A DNA stretch of 64,000 nt from Streptomyces marincola (GCF_020410765.1 NZ_CP084541.1:1235001-1299000), one strand, 5' to 3'. Shown: positions 1-7,921, counted from the stretch's first letter. The notes: generated from the sequence alone by a model not told the origin. Made by a program: numbers and translations.

Positions 1-545
1 TGGCCGCTGCCGTGGCCGGGCAGCAGGCCGTGGCCGCGGAGGCGGCCGTGTCGGCCGAGCGGGCCGAGCAGCGCGCCGAGGCCGAGCGCCTGGCCGCCGA
101 GGAGCGCGCGGCCGAGGAGGCGGCGAGCCGGGCCGCGCAGCGGCAGGAGCTGCCGGTCGCCGAGCCCGAGCCCGCGCCCGAGCCCGTCGAGGCCCCGGCC
201 GCCGAGCCCGCGGCGCCCGTCTACACGGACGATCTCGACGGCTGGATCCGCGAGGCCCTCGACATCATGGCGCAGCACGGAATTCCCGGCACCTACGAGG
301 GACTTCACCGCAACATCATGCGTGAATCCAGCGGTGACCCGAACGCCATCAATCTCTGGGACATCAACGCCATCAACGGCACGCCTTCCATAGGCCTGTT
401 GCAGGTGATCAAGCCGACGTTCGACGCCTATCACGTCGAGGGAACTCCCTACGACCAGTACGACCCGGTCGCCAATATCGTTGCCGCCGCCAACTACGCC
501 GCGGACCGTTACGGCTCCATCGACAACGTCAACGGCCCCTACTGA
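1..545 (+). CDS. Transglycosylase SLT-domain secreted protein, 5' end outside window
   Basis: The reading frame is open from the first base of the window, so the true start and signal peptide lie upstream. What remains is an Ala/Glu/Arg-rich helical stretch followed by an Ala/Pro/Glu linker, then a C-terminal lysozyme-like fold of about 95 residues. That fold contains NIMRESSGDPNAIN, where the glutamate of RESS fits the catalytic acid of SLT domains, and PSIGLLQVIKPTF, the usual GLLQ motif. This is the common Streptomyces layout of a cell-wall hydrolase with an SLT domain at the extreme C-terminus. It would cleave peptidoglycan glycan strands outside the cell. The family call is firm; the substrate and the missing N-terminus are not. 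Confidence 0.8.
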   Translation, partial: AAAVAGQQAVAAEAAVSAERAEQRAEAERLAAEERAAEEAASRAAQRQELPVAEPEPAPEPVEAPAAEPAAPVYTDDLDGWIREALDIMAQHGIPGTYEGLHRNIMRESSGDPNAINLWDINAINGTPSIGLLQVIKPTFDAYHVEGTPYDQYDPVANIVAAANYAADRYGSIDNVNGPY

Positions 546-570
546 CAACGCGTCGCGATCGCGACGTCCG

Positions 571-607
571 AACGGCCGTGCCCCGCACCGCGCGGGGCAC
601 GGCCGTT
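571..607. terminator. Perfect hairpin between convergent genes
   Basis: A 16-bp perfect stem (571-586 with 592-607) closes a 5-base loop. It lies between the end of the SLT-domain gene (545) and the end of the oxidoreductase gene (620). There is no T-run on either side, as is usual in Streptomyces. It could stop transcription from both directions. Confidence 0.75.
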
Positions 608-619
608 CGGCGTTCGGAT

Positions 620-1258
620 CTAGAGTTCGGGGCCCTCGCCCGGCTGCTCCTGGTAGGAGTAGCGCTGCTCGCGCCAGGGGTCACCGATGTTGTGGTAGCC
701 CCGCTCCTCCCAGAACCCGCGCCGGTCGGCCGTCATGTACTCGACACCGCGGACCCATTTGGGGCCCTTCCACGCGTACAGGTGCGGCACCGCCAGGCGC
801 ACGGGGAAGCCGTGCTCGGCCGTCAGCAGCTCACCGTCCCTGTGGGTGGCGAACACGGTGTGCCCGGCCGCGAAGTCCTCGATCCGCAGGTTCGCGCTGT
901 AGCCGTACTCGGCCCACACCATCACGTGCGTGACCCCGGGGGCGGGCGGGACGAGGGCGAGGAGCGTGCGCGCCCGCACCCCGCCCCACTCGACGTCCCG
1001 CATGCTGAACTTGGTCACGCAGTGCAGGTCCGCCAGGACGGTCTCGTGGGGCAGCGCGGAGAACTCCTCGTGGGTCCAGCAGCGCTTGTCCCCGTCGGCC
1101 GTGGCTCCGAAGACGCGGAACTCCCAGCGTTCCGGCCGAAACCTCGGCACCGGCCCGTAGTGCGTGACGGGCCACCCGCGCTGGGGGCGCTGCCCCGGCG
1201 GGAGCCCGTCCGCGTCCGGCCGGCGCTCTCCTCCCCCGCGGCTGTCCGGCTGACCCAT
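620..1258 (-). CDS. Sulfite oxidase-like molybdopterin oxidoreductase
   Basis: This 212-residue cytoplasmic protein (no signal peptide) has the oxidoreductase molybdopterin-binding fold of the sulfite oxidase/YedY family without the C-terminal dimerisation domain. Cys80 in LHCVTKFS is the expected molybdenum ligand. HLYAWKGPKWVRG and ERGYHNIGDPW are conserved motifs of the small actinobacterial branch. The substrate is unknown and no membrane partner is encoded beside it. The ATG at 1258 is preceded by CACCAT ending exactly 6 bases upstream, so the mRNA may be leaderless. It faces away from bfr across a 293-bp gap. Confidence 0.85.
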   Translation of the reverse strand: MGQPDSRGGGERRPDADGLPPGQRPQRGWPVTHYGPVPRFRPERWEFRVFGATADGDKRCWTHEEFSALPHETVLADLHCVTKFSMRDVEWGGVRARTLLALVPPAPGVTHVMVWAEYGYSANLRIEDFAAGHTVFATHRDGELLTAEHGFPVRLAVPHLYAWKGPKWVRGVEYMTADRRGFWEERGYHNIGDPWREQRYSYQEQPGEGPEL

Positions 1259-1347
1259 GCGTCCATGGTGTCAGACCCGCTCGGCGGGCTCGCACCGCCA
1301 CCCCGCAAGCCGCCCCGACCTGCACGAACGACGCGGAATCCGGCCAA

Positions 1348-1366
1348 TTCGGTAAGCCTTCGCTTA
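1348..1366 (+). promoter_or_regulatory. Candidate DtxR/IdeR-type iron box upstream of bfr
   Basis: TTCGGTAAGCCTTCGCTTA agrees with the consensus TWAGGTWAGSCTWACCTWA at 16 of 19 positions and contains the inverted repeat GTAAGC-N4-GCTTAC. It lies about 185 bp before the bfr start and 90 bp before the divergent oxidoreductase, so it could serve either gene. The iron-storage context favours bfr. In Streptomyces the expected protein would be DmdR1 (established for the family, not shown here). Confidence 0.55.
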
Positions 1367-1472
1367 CTGGACGGATCGCCTCGGCGGTGCCACGATGCGC
1401 GTTCAGCCACACCACGACCGGGCACCGGAACAGGACACCGGTCCTGACGATCGCAGCCGATCACCACGCCGG

Positions 1473-1509
1473 CGAGACCCGACGAAGAACCGACGAGACC
1501 CGACGAAGA
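1473..1509 (+). repeat. Short direct repeat in the bfr 5' region
   Basis: A 16-base unit (1473-1488) is repeated exactly at 1494-1509, 21 bases apart, just before the bfr ribosome-binding site. It lies in the untranslated leader if bfr starts at 1552. No function is evident. Confidence 0.6.
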
Positions 1510-1551
1510 CCCAGAAGAGCCGGAAAAGCCGAAGAGAAGGAGCGCGCCGCC

Positions 1552-2040
1552 ATGCAGGGCGACCCCGAGGTCATCGAGTTCCTGAACGAGCAGCTGACCG
1601 CCGAACTCACCGCCATCAACCAGTACTTCCTGCACGCCAAGATGCAGGAGCACTTCGGGTGGACGAAGCTCGCCGCCTACACCCGCGCCGAGTCGTTCGA
1701 CGAGATGCGGCACGCCGAGGTGCTCACCGACCGCATTCTCTTCCTCGAAGGACTGCCGAACTACCAGCGGCTGTTCCACGTGCGGGTCGGCCAGACCGTC
1801 ACCGAGATGTTCCAGGCCGACCGGCAGATCGAGGTGGAGGCGATCGACCGCCTCAGGCGCGGCATCGAGGTGATGCGGGCCAAGGGGGACGTCACCTCGG
1901 CCAACATCTTCGAGGACATCCTCAAGGACGAGGAGCACCACATCGACTACCTCGACACGCAGCTCGACCTCGTCGACAAGCTGGGTGAGGCGCTCTACCT
2001 GGCGCAGCAGATCGAGCAGCAGCAGCCGGGCCAAGCCTGA
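1552..2040 (+). CDS. bfr: Bacterioferritin
   Basis: Bacterioferritin forms a 24-subunit haem-containing shell that oxidises Fe2+ and stores it as ferric mineral in the cytoplasm. The 162-residue length is typical. The di-iron ferroxidase ligands are visible in order: Glu in EQLTAELTAINQY, Glu and His in ESFDEMRHAE, and Glu and His in DEEHHIDYL. The Met of FDEMRHAE is the usual haem ligand. The ATG at 1552 has a purine-rich site (AGAAGGAG) about 10 bases upstream. An upstream in-frame ATG would add a basic tail unlike the family. It ends 10 bp from the converging bfd gene, its expected redox partner. Confidence 0.95.
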   Translation: MQGDPEVIEFLNEQLTAELTAINQYFLHAKMQEHFGWTKLAAYTRAESFDEMRHAEVLTDRILFLEGLPNYQRLFHVRVGQTVTEMFQADRQIEVEAIDRLRRGIEVMRAKGDVTSANIFEDILKDEEHHIDYLDTQLDLVDKLGEALYLAQQIEQQQPGQA

Positions 2041-2050
2041 CCGCGCGCTC

Positions 2051-2353
2051 CTACACCGCCGCGACGGCCGCCTTCCGGGCCTCCCGCGCCACGGCGGCGG
2101 CGGGCGAGGGCGCGGGAGCCGTGGGAACGGAGGGCGCGGCGGGAGCGGTGACCGCCGCTGCCGCCCGGGCGGCAGCGGCCTCACGGCGCGGGCAGCCCTC
2201 CCGGCCGAGCAGGCCCTGGATGCGCCGCACGCAGGAGCCGCAGTCCGTCCCGGCCCCGGAGGCGGACGCGATCTGCCGCGGAGTGCAGGCGCCCGCGGCG
2301 GCGTGCTCCCGCACCTGCTGCTCCGTGATGCCGAAGCACGAGCACACGAACAC
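2051..2353 (-). CDS. bfd: Bacterioferritin-associated ferredoxin with Ala-rich tail
   Basis: This is a BFD-like [2Fe-2S] protein. Residues 1-55 carry the four cluster cysteines as CSC near the N-terminus and CGSC near residue 40. The family delivers electrons to bacterioferritin so that stored iron is released. The GTG start is preceded by GGAGGG with good spacing, and a strong iron-box match lies just upstream, so expression should rise when iron is low (inference from the family). The protein is 100 residues against the usual 65-75. The excess is an Ala/Pro-rich tail from about residue 57 with no recognisable domain. It is tail-to-tail with bfr. Confidence 0.88.
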   Translation of the reverse strand: MFVCSCFGITEQQVREHAAAGACTPRQIASASGAGTDCGSCVRRIQGLLGREGCPRREAAAARAAAAVTAPAAPSVPTAPAPSPAAAVAREARKAAVAAV

Positions 2354-2375
2354 GGTCCACCCTCCGACGGCCTAC

Positions 2376-2394
2376 TGAGGTAAACCTAACCTTA
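2376..2394 (-). promoter_or_regulatory. Candidate iron box in the bfd promoter
   Basis: Read on the minus strand, TAAGGTTAGGTTTACCTCA matches the DtxR/IdeR consensus TWAGGTWAGSCTWACCTWA at 17 of 19 positions. It lies 23 bases upstream of the bfd GTG, where a bound repressor would block initiation. It is the strongest operator match in the window. Confidence 0.75.
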
Positions 2395-2469
2395 CCCGGC
2401 GCCGGTGCGGACGCGACAGAGCCCCGGGCTGTGGCTCGGGCCACCCCCGGGGCTCGCGCGGGCCCGCCG

Positions 2470-3819
2470 TCAGCCGCGGTACATCTCGGCCACCAGGAAC
2501 GCCAGGTCGAGCGACTGGCTGCGGTTGAGCCGCGGGTCGCACGCCGTCTCGTAGCGCTGGTGCAGGTCGTGCACGAAGATCTCGTCGCCGCCGCCGACGC
2601 ACTCGGTGACGTCGTCGCCGGTCAGCTCCACGTGGATGCCGCCCGGGTGGGTGCCGAGGCCCTTGTGCACCTCGAAGAAGCCCTTGACCTCGTCGAGCAC
2701 GTCGTCGAAACGGCGTGTCTTGTGCCCGGAGGCCGCCTCGAAGGTGTTGCCGTGCATCGGGTCGCACACCCAGGCCACCTGCGCGCCCGAAGCGGTGACG
2801 CGCTCCACCAGCGCCGGCAGCCGGTCGCGGATCTTGTCGGCGCCCATCCGCGTGATGAACGTCAGCCGGCCGGGCTCACGCTCCGGGTCCAGCCGGTCGA
2901 TGAGCGCCAGGGCCTCGTCCGGCGTCGTCGTCGGCCCCAGCTTGACCCCGATGGGGTTGCGGATGTTGGCAGCGAACGCGATGTGCGCGCCGTCCAGCTG
3001 CCGCGTCCGCTCCCCGATCCACACCATGTGTCCCGAGACGTCGTACAGCGCCCCGCTGCGGGAGTCGACACGCGTCAGGGCCGCCTCGTAGTCGAGCAGC
3101 AGCGCCTCGTGCGAGGCGTAGAACTCCACCGAGTGGAACTCCGCCGGGTCGGCTCCGCACGCCTTCATGAAGTTGAGCGCGTTGTCGATCTCGCGGGCCA
3201 GCGCCTCGTAGCGCTGCCCGGAGGCCGAGGTGCGCACGAAGTCCTGGTTCCAGGCGTGCACCTGCCGCAGGTCCGCGTACCCACCGGTAGTGAAGCCGCG
3301 CACCAGGTTCAGGGTGGAGGCGGAGGCGTGGTACATCCGCCGCAGCCGCTCCGGGTCGGGCACCCGGGCCTCGGCCGTGAACTCGGGGCCGTTCACCGAG
3401 TCGCCCCGGTAGCTGGGCAGCGTGACGCCGTCCCGGGTCTCCGTCGGCTTCGAACGCGGCTTGGAGTACTGCCCCGCGATGCGCCCCACCTTCACGACGG
3501 GAACCGCGGCGGCGTAGGTGAGCACCGCGCTCATCTGGAGGAGCGTCTTCAGCTTCGCCCTGATCTGGTCGGCGCTCACCTGGTCGAACGCCTCGGCGCA
3601 GTCCCCGCCCTGGAGCAGGAACGCCTCGCCCCTGGCGACCGCGCCCACCTGGGCGCGCAGCTGGTCGCACTCGCCGGCGAAGACGAGTGGCGGATAGGTC
3701 TCTAGATCCGTGGTCACAGCGCGCAGAGCCTCTAGGTCCGGGTAGTCGGGCTGCTGCGCCGCGGGCAGGTCCCGCCATGAGGTGGCGATGGAAGTGCTGC
3801 TGTCAGCGTTCACGGTCAC
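2470..3819 (-). CDS. aroH: DAHP synthase, class II
   Basis: 3-Deoxy-7-phosphoheptulonate synthase joins phosphoenolpyruvate and erythrose 4-phosphate, the first step of the shikimate pathway. At 449 residues it is the plant/actinobacterial class II type. Motifs include LLQGGDCAEAF, DYEAALTR, WIGERTRQLDGAH, NPIGVKLGP, WVCDPMHGNT and HPGGIHVELTGDDVTEC, which hold the metal and phosphate ligands. On its own strand TAACCT ends exactly 6 bases before the GTG at 3819, suggesting a leaderless start. An alternative GTG at 3813 has GGAG 8 bases upstream. It is divergent from the Trp leader and trpEG, so the first shikimate enzyme and the tryptophan branch-point enzyme share one control region. Confidence 0.95.
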   Translation of the reverse strand: MTVNADSSTSIATSWRDLPAAQQPDYPDLEALRAVTTDLETYPPLVFAGECDQLRAQVGAVARGEAFLLQGGDCAEAFDQVSADQIRAKLKTLLQMSAVLTYAAAVPVVKVGRIAGQYSKPRSKPTETRDGVTLPSYRGDSVNGPEFTAEARVPDPERLRRMYHASASTLNLVRGFTTGGYADLRQVHAWNQDFVRTSASGQRYEALAREIDNALNFMKACGADPAEFHSVEFYASHEALLLDYEAALTRVDSRSGALYDVSGHMVWIGERTRQLDGAHIAFAANIRNPIGVKLGPTTTPDEALALIDRLDPEREPGRLTFITRMGADKIRDRLPALVERVTASGAQVAWVCDPMHGNTFEAASGHKTRRFDDVLDEVKGFFEVHKGLGTHPGGIHVELTGDDVTECVGGGDEIFVHDLHQRYETACDPRLNRSQSLDLAFLVAEMYRG

Positions 3820-3893
3820 CGCTCCAGGTTACGGGGTCGGCAACCGCACGGGCCGCCCTGATCGAGGAGTGAGACGCCGGTCAAGGCTTCGCG

Positions 3894-3899
3894 TATAGT
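3894..3899 (+). promoter_or_regulatory. -10 element of the trp leader
   Basis: TATAGT ends 6 bases before the ATG of the leader peptide. In actinobacteria this spacing places the transcription start on the A of the ATG, giving a leaderless mRNA. No convincing -35 element is visible. Confidence 0.6.
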
Positions 3900-3905
3900 G
3901 CCCGC

Positions 3906-3962
3906 ATGTTCGCGCAGCACACCCGCACCTGGTGGTGGACCGCTCATCCGGCGGCCCACTGA
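3906..3962 (+). CDS. trpL: Trp leader peptide
   Basis: This 18-codon reading frame encodes MFAQHTRTWWWTAHPAAH, with three consecutive Trp codons at 3930-3938. It is followed by a strong terminator hairpin and then by trpEG. Stalling of a ribosome at the TGG codons when charged tRNA-Trp is scarce would free the segment after them to pair with the terminator's left arm. A trp attenuator of this kind is known for a Streptomyces venezuelae anthranilate synthase gene. No ribosome-binding site precedes the ATG; the adjacent TATAGT points to leaderless translation. Confidence 0.9.
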   Translation: MFAQHTRTWWWTAHPAAH

Positions 3963-3992
3963 CTGCGCGTCATCGCACTGGCGCCAGCGCCA

Positions 3993-4019
3993 CGAAGGCC
4001 GCCCGAGGGGCGGCCTTCG
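3993..4019 (+). terminator. trp attenuator terminator hairpin
   Basis: A perfect 12-bp stem (3993-4004 with 4008-4019) closes a 3-base loop, 31 bases after the leader stop codon. A competing antiterminator is visible: GGCGGCC at 3950-3956 is complementary to GGCCGCC at 3997-4003 within the left arm. The two structures are mutually exclusive, which is the hallmark of transcription attenuation. There is no T-run after the hairpin. Confidence 0.85.
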
Positions 4020-4068
4020 GCGCGTTCGCGGGCCCGTCCCTCCCGATTCCCGGAAGGGAACCCGTCCC

Positions 4069-6012
4069 GTGACCGATCTCACCCCGCACACCACGCCGCC
4101 CGCGGACGCGGACACCGCCGCCGTGCTCGCCTCGTTCGCGGCCGGCGGCACCCCGTTCGCCCTCCTGCACCGCGGGGCCCCGGGCGCCGACCCCGCCGTC
4201 ATCGAGGCCCTGAGCGGGCCGGTGACCGACCTCGCCCGGCTCGCCGACCTGCCGCTGCCCGCCTCGGGGGCCCTGGCCCTCGTGCCGTTCCGGCAGATCG
4301 CGGAGCGCGGCTTCGCCGCGGCCGACGACGGCACGCCGCTCTCGGTGCTCGTGCCGGAACTGACCGCGCGCCTGCCCCTGCGCGACGTCCTCGACGCGCT
4401 GCCGCGCCACGAGGTCGCCGTCCGTGACGGCGGCTTCGACGTCGGTGACGACGCCTACGCGGACACCGTCGGCGCGGTGCTGCGCGAGGAGATCGGCACC
4501 GGGCAGGGCGCGAACTTCGTCATCCGCCGGACCTTCACCGGCCGCGTCGACGGCTTCTCCGCGCGGGACGCGCTCGCCCTGTTCCGCCGCCTGCTGACCG
4601 GCGAACGCGGCGCCTACTGGACCTTCGTGGTGCACACAGGACGCCGCGTGCTCGTGGGGGCCAGCCCGGAGGCGCACGTGCGGATGGCCGGCGGAACGGT
4701 GGTGATGAACCCGATCTCGGGCACCTACCGCTATCCCGAGGACGGCCCCGACCCCGAGGGCCTGCTGGCGTTCCTCGCCGACCGCAAGGAGACCGAGGAG
4801 CTGTCCATGGTCGTCGACGAGGAGCTGAAGATGATGTGCGCCGTCGGTGACCGCGGCGGCCTGGTCGTCGGCCCCCGGCTGCGGGAGATGGCGCACCTCG
4901 CGCACACCGAGTACGAGCTGCGCGGGCGGACGTCCCTCGACGTGCGGGAGGTGCTGCGCGAGACGATGTTCGCCGCCACCGTCACCGGCAGCCCCGTGGA
5001 GAACGCCTGCCGCGTCATCCGCCGCCACGAGCGCGGCGGGCGCGGCTACTACGCCGGCGCGCTCGCGCTGATCGGCCGGGACGCCTCGGGGGCGCAGACC
5101 CTCGACTCGCCCATCCTCATCAGGACCGCCGACATCGACGCCCGGGACGGCACGCTCCGCGTCCCGGTCGGCGCGACACTCGTGCGCGGCTCGCGCCCCG
5201 AGGGCGAGGTGGCCGAGACGCACGCCAAGGCCGCGGCCGTGCTCTCCGCGCTCGGCGTGCGCCCGGCCGCGCCGGCGCGCGCGCCGAGTAGCCCGCGCCT
5301 TGCCGCCGACCCCCGGGTGCGGGCGGCGCTCGCGCACCGCAGGACCGCGCTCGCCCCGTTCTGGCTCCGCATGCGGGAACCCGCCGAGGCCGGGCCCGCG
5401 GCGCGCGAGGTGCTGGTGGTCGACGGCGAGGACACGTTCACCTCGATGCTCGCGCACCTGCTGCGCGCCACCGGCGCGCGGGTCCGTGTGGTGCGCCACG
5501 ACGCGCCGGGCGCGTGCGTCCTGGCGCGCCGGCACCCGGGTCCCGTGGTGCTCGGGCCCGGCCCCGGCAACCCGAACGACGCGGCCGACCCGAAGATGCG
5601 GCGGCTGCGCGCGCTGACCGCCGCGCTGCTCGGCCGCCACCCGCACCCGGTGGTGGGGCTCTGCCTGGGCCACGAGCTGATCGCCGCGGAACTCGGCCTG
5701 CCCGTCGTGCGCAAGGAACGGCCGCGGCAGGGAGCGCAGGAGCGCGTCGACCTCTTCGGCCGCGCGGAGACCGTCGGGTTCTACAACTCGTGGGCGGCCC
5801 GCTGCGACGACGACGCGGCCACCGAACTGGCCGGCCGCGGCATCGAGGTGGCCAGGGACGCGGCGACCGGCGAGGTGCACGCGCTGCGCGGGCCCGGGTT
5901 CCGCGGCGTGCAGTTCCACCCCGAGTCGGTGCTGACCCTGAACGGCCCCCGCATCGCGGCTGACCTGCTGGCCCCCGCCCCCGTCGCGCCCCGCGCGCCG
6001 ACGGGCACCTGA
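4069..6012 (+). CDS. trpE: Fused anthranilate synthase (TrpE-TrpG type)
   Basis: Anthranilate synthase converts chorismate and glutamine to anthranilate, the committed step to tryptophan. The 647 residues hold a chorismate-binding domain (about 1-420; motifs VLVGASPEAHVRM, KETEELSMVVDEE and SPVENACRVI) fused through a Pro/Ala linker to a class I glutamine amidotransferase domain. Its catalytic residues are Cys532 (GLCLGHE), His617 and Glu619 (VQFHPES). The GTG at 4069 has GGAAGGGA 10 bases upstream and follows the attenuator, so expression should answer to Trp-tRNA charging. Fused TrpEG enzymes also occur in phenazine-type pathways, but the Trp leader argues for tryptophan supply. Confidence 0.93.
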   Translation: MTDLTPHTTPPADADTAAVLASFAAGGTPFALLHRGAPGADPAVIEALSGPVTDLARLADLPLPASGALALVPFRQIAERGFAAADDGTPLSVLVPELTARLPLRDVLDALPRHEVAVRDGGFDVGDDAYADTVGAVLREEIGTGQGANFVIRRTFTGRVDGFSARDALALFRRLLTGERGAYWTFVVHTGRRVLVGASPEAHVRMAGGTVVMNPISGTYRYPEDGPDPEGLLAFLADRKETEELSMVVDEELKMMCAVGDRGGLVVGPRLREMAHLAHTEYELRGRTSLDVREVLRETMFAATVTGSPVENACRVIRRHERGGRGYYAGALALIGRDASGAQTLDSPILIRTADIDARDGTLRVPVGATLVRGSRPEGEVAETHAKAAAVLSALGVRPAAPARAPSSPRLAADPRVRAALAHRRTALAPFWLRMREPAEAGPAAREVLVVDGEDTFTSMLAHLLRATGARVRVVRHDAPGACVLARRHPGPVVLGPGPGNPNDAADPKMRRLRALTAALLGRHPHPVVGLCLGHELIAAELGLPVVRKERPRQGAQERVDLFGRAETVGFYNSWAARCDDDAATELAGRGIEVARDAATGEVHALRGPGFRGVQFHPESVLTLNGPRIAADLLAPAPVAPRAPTGT

Positions 6013-6035
6013 CCCCGCGCCGCCCGCCCGCCGGG

Positions 6036-6695
6036 TCACTCCGCGTCGAGGCCGCTCTCGATGGCGTACCGCACCAGCTCGGCCCGGTTGTGCAGCTGGA
6101 GCTTGCCGAGGGTGTTCTGCACGTGGTTCTGCACCGTGCGGTGGGAGATGACCAGCCGGTCCGCGATCTGCCGGTACGTCAGCCCCTTGGCGACCAGCCG
6201 CAGCACCTCCGTCTCGCGCCCGGTCAGGCGCGGCACGTCCGCCTCGTCCGCCGTGCCCGGCGCCGAGGCCGTGGCCAGCCGCCGGAACTCGCCGAGCACC
6301 AGGCCCGCGAGCCCCGGCGTGAAGACCGCGTCGCCGTCCGCCGTGCGCCACACCGCGGCGACCAGCTCCTCGGCGCTCGCCGACTTCACCAGGTAGCCGG
6401 TCGCGCCCGCCTTCACCGCTTCGAGCACGTCCTCCTGCTCGCCGCTGGCCGAGAGCACCAGCACCTTGACGTCCCCCGCGAGCTGCCGGCACACCTCGGC
6501 GCCCGGCAGGCCCGGCAGGTTGAGGTCGAGCACGAGCACGTCGGGCCTGGCCGCCCGTGCCCTGCGCACCGCCTGCGGGCCGTCGCCCGCGGTGGCCACC
6601 ACCTCGCAGCCCGCCGCACCCAGGTCGCGGGCGACCGCGTCCCGCCACATGGGATGGTCGTCGACGACCATCACGGTCAACGGCTTCTCGCTCAT
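6036..6695 (-). CDS. macR: Response regulator, NarL/LuxR type (MacR-like)
   Basis: This 219-residue response regulator has a receiver domain (about 1-125) with acidic pocket Asp12/Asp13 and phospho-acceptor Asp57 in LVLDLNLPG. The C-terminal LuxR-type helix-turn-helix starts LTGRETEVLRLVAKG. Its ATG overlaps the kinase stop codon in ATGA, so the two are translationally coupled. Position next to the trpEG gene and the matching kinase fit the Streptomyces MacRS system, which is described as affecting morphology and antibiotic output. The orthology is from memory of gene order and was not tested. Confidence 0.85.
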   Translation of the reverse strand: MSEKPLTVMVVDDHPMWRDAVARDLGAAGCEVVATAGDGPQAVRRARAARPDVLVLDLNLPGLPGAEVCRQLAGDVKVLVLSASGEQEDVLEAVKAGATGYLVKSASAEELVAAVWRTADGDAVFTPGLAGLVLGEFRRLATASAPGTADEADVPRLTGRETEVLRLVAKGLTYRQIADRLVISHRTVQNHVQNTLGKLQLHNRAELVRYAIESGLDAE

Positions 6696-7846
6696 GTTCC
6701 GCCGCTCCCTCCGTCTCTTCCGCCGGGCCGCTTCGGCAGCCGCAGTTCCACCTCCGTGCCCTGCCCGGGCAGGGACACCCACTCCGCGTCACCGCCCAGG
6801 TCGCGCAGCCGGCCGCGGATGGAGAGCGCGGCGCCGAGCCGGCCCTCCGCCTCCGCCGCCGCCAGGCGCCCCTCGGGAATGCCGCGGCCGTCGTCGCGCA
6901 CCGTCACCAGCACCTCGTCCGGCTCGTCCTCCAGCAGGATCCAGGCGCTCGCCGCCTCGCCCGCGTGCCTGCGCACGTTGTCCAGCGCCGCCGCCACGGC
7001 CGCGGCGAGCTCCGTCGCGACCGGCGCCGGCAGCGTCACCGGCTCGCCCGGGCCCGCGTAGGTGACGCGTTCGTCCGCGCCTGCCGCGCCCGCCAGGACC
7101 GCCCGCAGATCCGTGTCCCCGCCGGCCGTGCCCGGCGCCGGCTCCGCGCTGACCAGGGCGCGCAGCGCCCGCTCCTGCTCGCCGGCCAGCCGGCCGAGCT
7201 CGGCGGCCTCGCCGCCGATGGCGGCGCCGCGGCGCTGCACCATCGCGAGCACCTGGAGGACGCTGTCGTGGATGTCGCGCGCCAGCCGCTCCCGTTCCCT
7301 CGTGGCCGCCTCGATGCGCAGCGCCTTCGCCAGGGTGCGTTCACTGGCCCGCGCCACCTCGACGACGTAGCCGATGGTGATGGCCGCGACGCACACGAGG
7401 ACCGCGTTCTGCACCGTGACGCCGGAGAACTCGCCGTCCTCGACGAGGTTCGCGGCCCCGACCAGCACCGACGCGACCAGGCCCCAGCGCCACCCGCCCT
7501 TGAGCGAGACGGCGAGCACCGAGCCCGCGACCCAGATCGAGGGCAGCGTGGGAGCGACCGCGTCCCCCGGGTCGGCCACCGGGCTCAGCAGCACGCCCGC
7601 GACGCCCAGCACGAGGTCGGCGGCGAGGAAGCGCGGCGGGCAGCGCTCGGCGGACGAGACGGCGCGGAACGTCACCAGCGTCCACAGCAGCAGCACCCCG
7701 AGGTAGGCGGCGCCGACCCAGGCCCGGTCGTACGCGCCGTACGCGGTCAGGAACAGCAGCCACGCGTAGCCCGCCGACAGCAGCCGGTACCCGGACAGCG
7801 CGCGCCACAGCGGCGTTTCCACGGATATCGCCGGTCCCCCGGCCAT
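6692..7846 (-). CDS. macS: Sensor histidine kinase (MacS-like)
   Basis: This 384-residue membrane kinase has an N-terminal half with several hydrophobic segments (about residues 20-165), resembling the DUF5931 sensor region. The dimerisation helix carries the phospho-acceptor His193 in RDIHDSVLQV, typical of NarX/DesK-like HisKA_3 kinases. The ATPase domain shows DNVRRHAG (N box) and DDGRGIPEG (G1 box). It is upstream of and overlaps the cognate response regulator by 4 bases. No extracellular sensing domain of any size is evident, so the signal may be read in or at the membrane. Confidence 0.85.
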   Translation of the reverse strand: MAGGPAISVETPLWRALSGYRLLSAGYAWLLFLTAYGAYDRAWVGAAYLGVLLLWTLVTFRAVSSAERCPPRFLAADLVLGVAGVLLSPVADPGDAVAPTLPSIWVAGSVLAVSLKGGWRWGLVASVLVGAANLVEDGEFSGVTVQNAVLVCVAAITIGYVVEVARASERTLAKALRIEAATRERERLARDIHDSVLQVLAMVQRRGAAIGGEAAELGRLAGEQERALRALVSAEPAPGTAGGDTDLRAVLAGAAGADERVTYAGPGEPVTLPAPVATELAAAVAAALDNVRRHAGEAASAWILLEDEPDEVLVTVRDDGRGIPEGRLAAAEAEGRLGAALSIRGRLRDLGGDAEWVSLPGQGTEVELRLPKRPGGRDGGSGGT

Positions 7847-7921
7847 GCGCTCCCCCGTTCCCTCCCCGTCCAGGACCGGCGCCCGCCGGGCCCCGGCACC
7901 GGGGCCGCCCGCGCGGCGGTC

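Noticed and set aside
1387..1551. Upstream in-frame start for bfr adding 55 residues
   Set aside because: The added sequence is basic and unlike ferritins, and the ATG at 1552 has a good ribosome-binding site and normal family length.
2431..3705. Long plus-strand frame opposite the DAHP synthase
   Set aside because: It is a codon-phase shadow with His/Arg/Val-rich sequence and no recognisable domain.
3970..6792. A 940-codon open frame antisense to trpEG and running into macR
   Set aside because: Its product is low-complexity Arg/Gly/Ala sequence typical of a shadow frame in high-GC DNA, while the opposite strand encodes clear TrpEG motifs.
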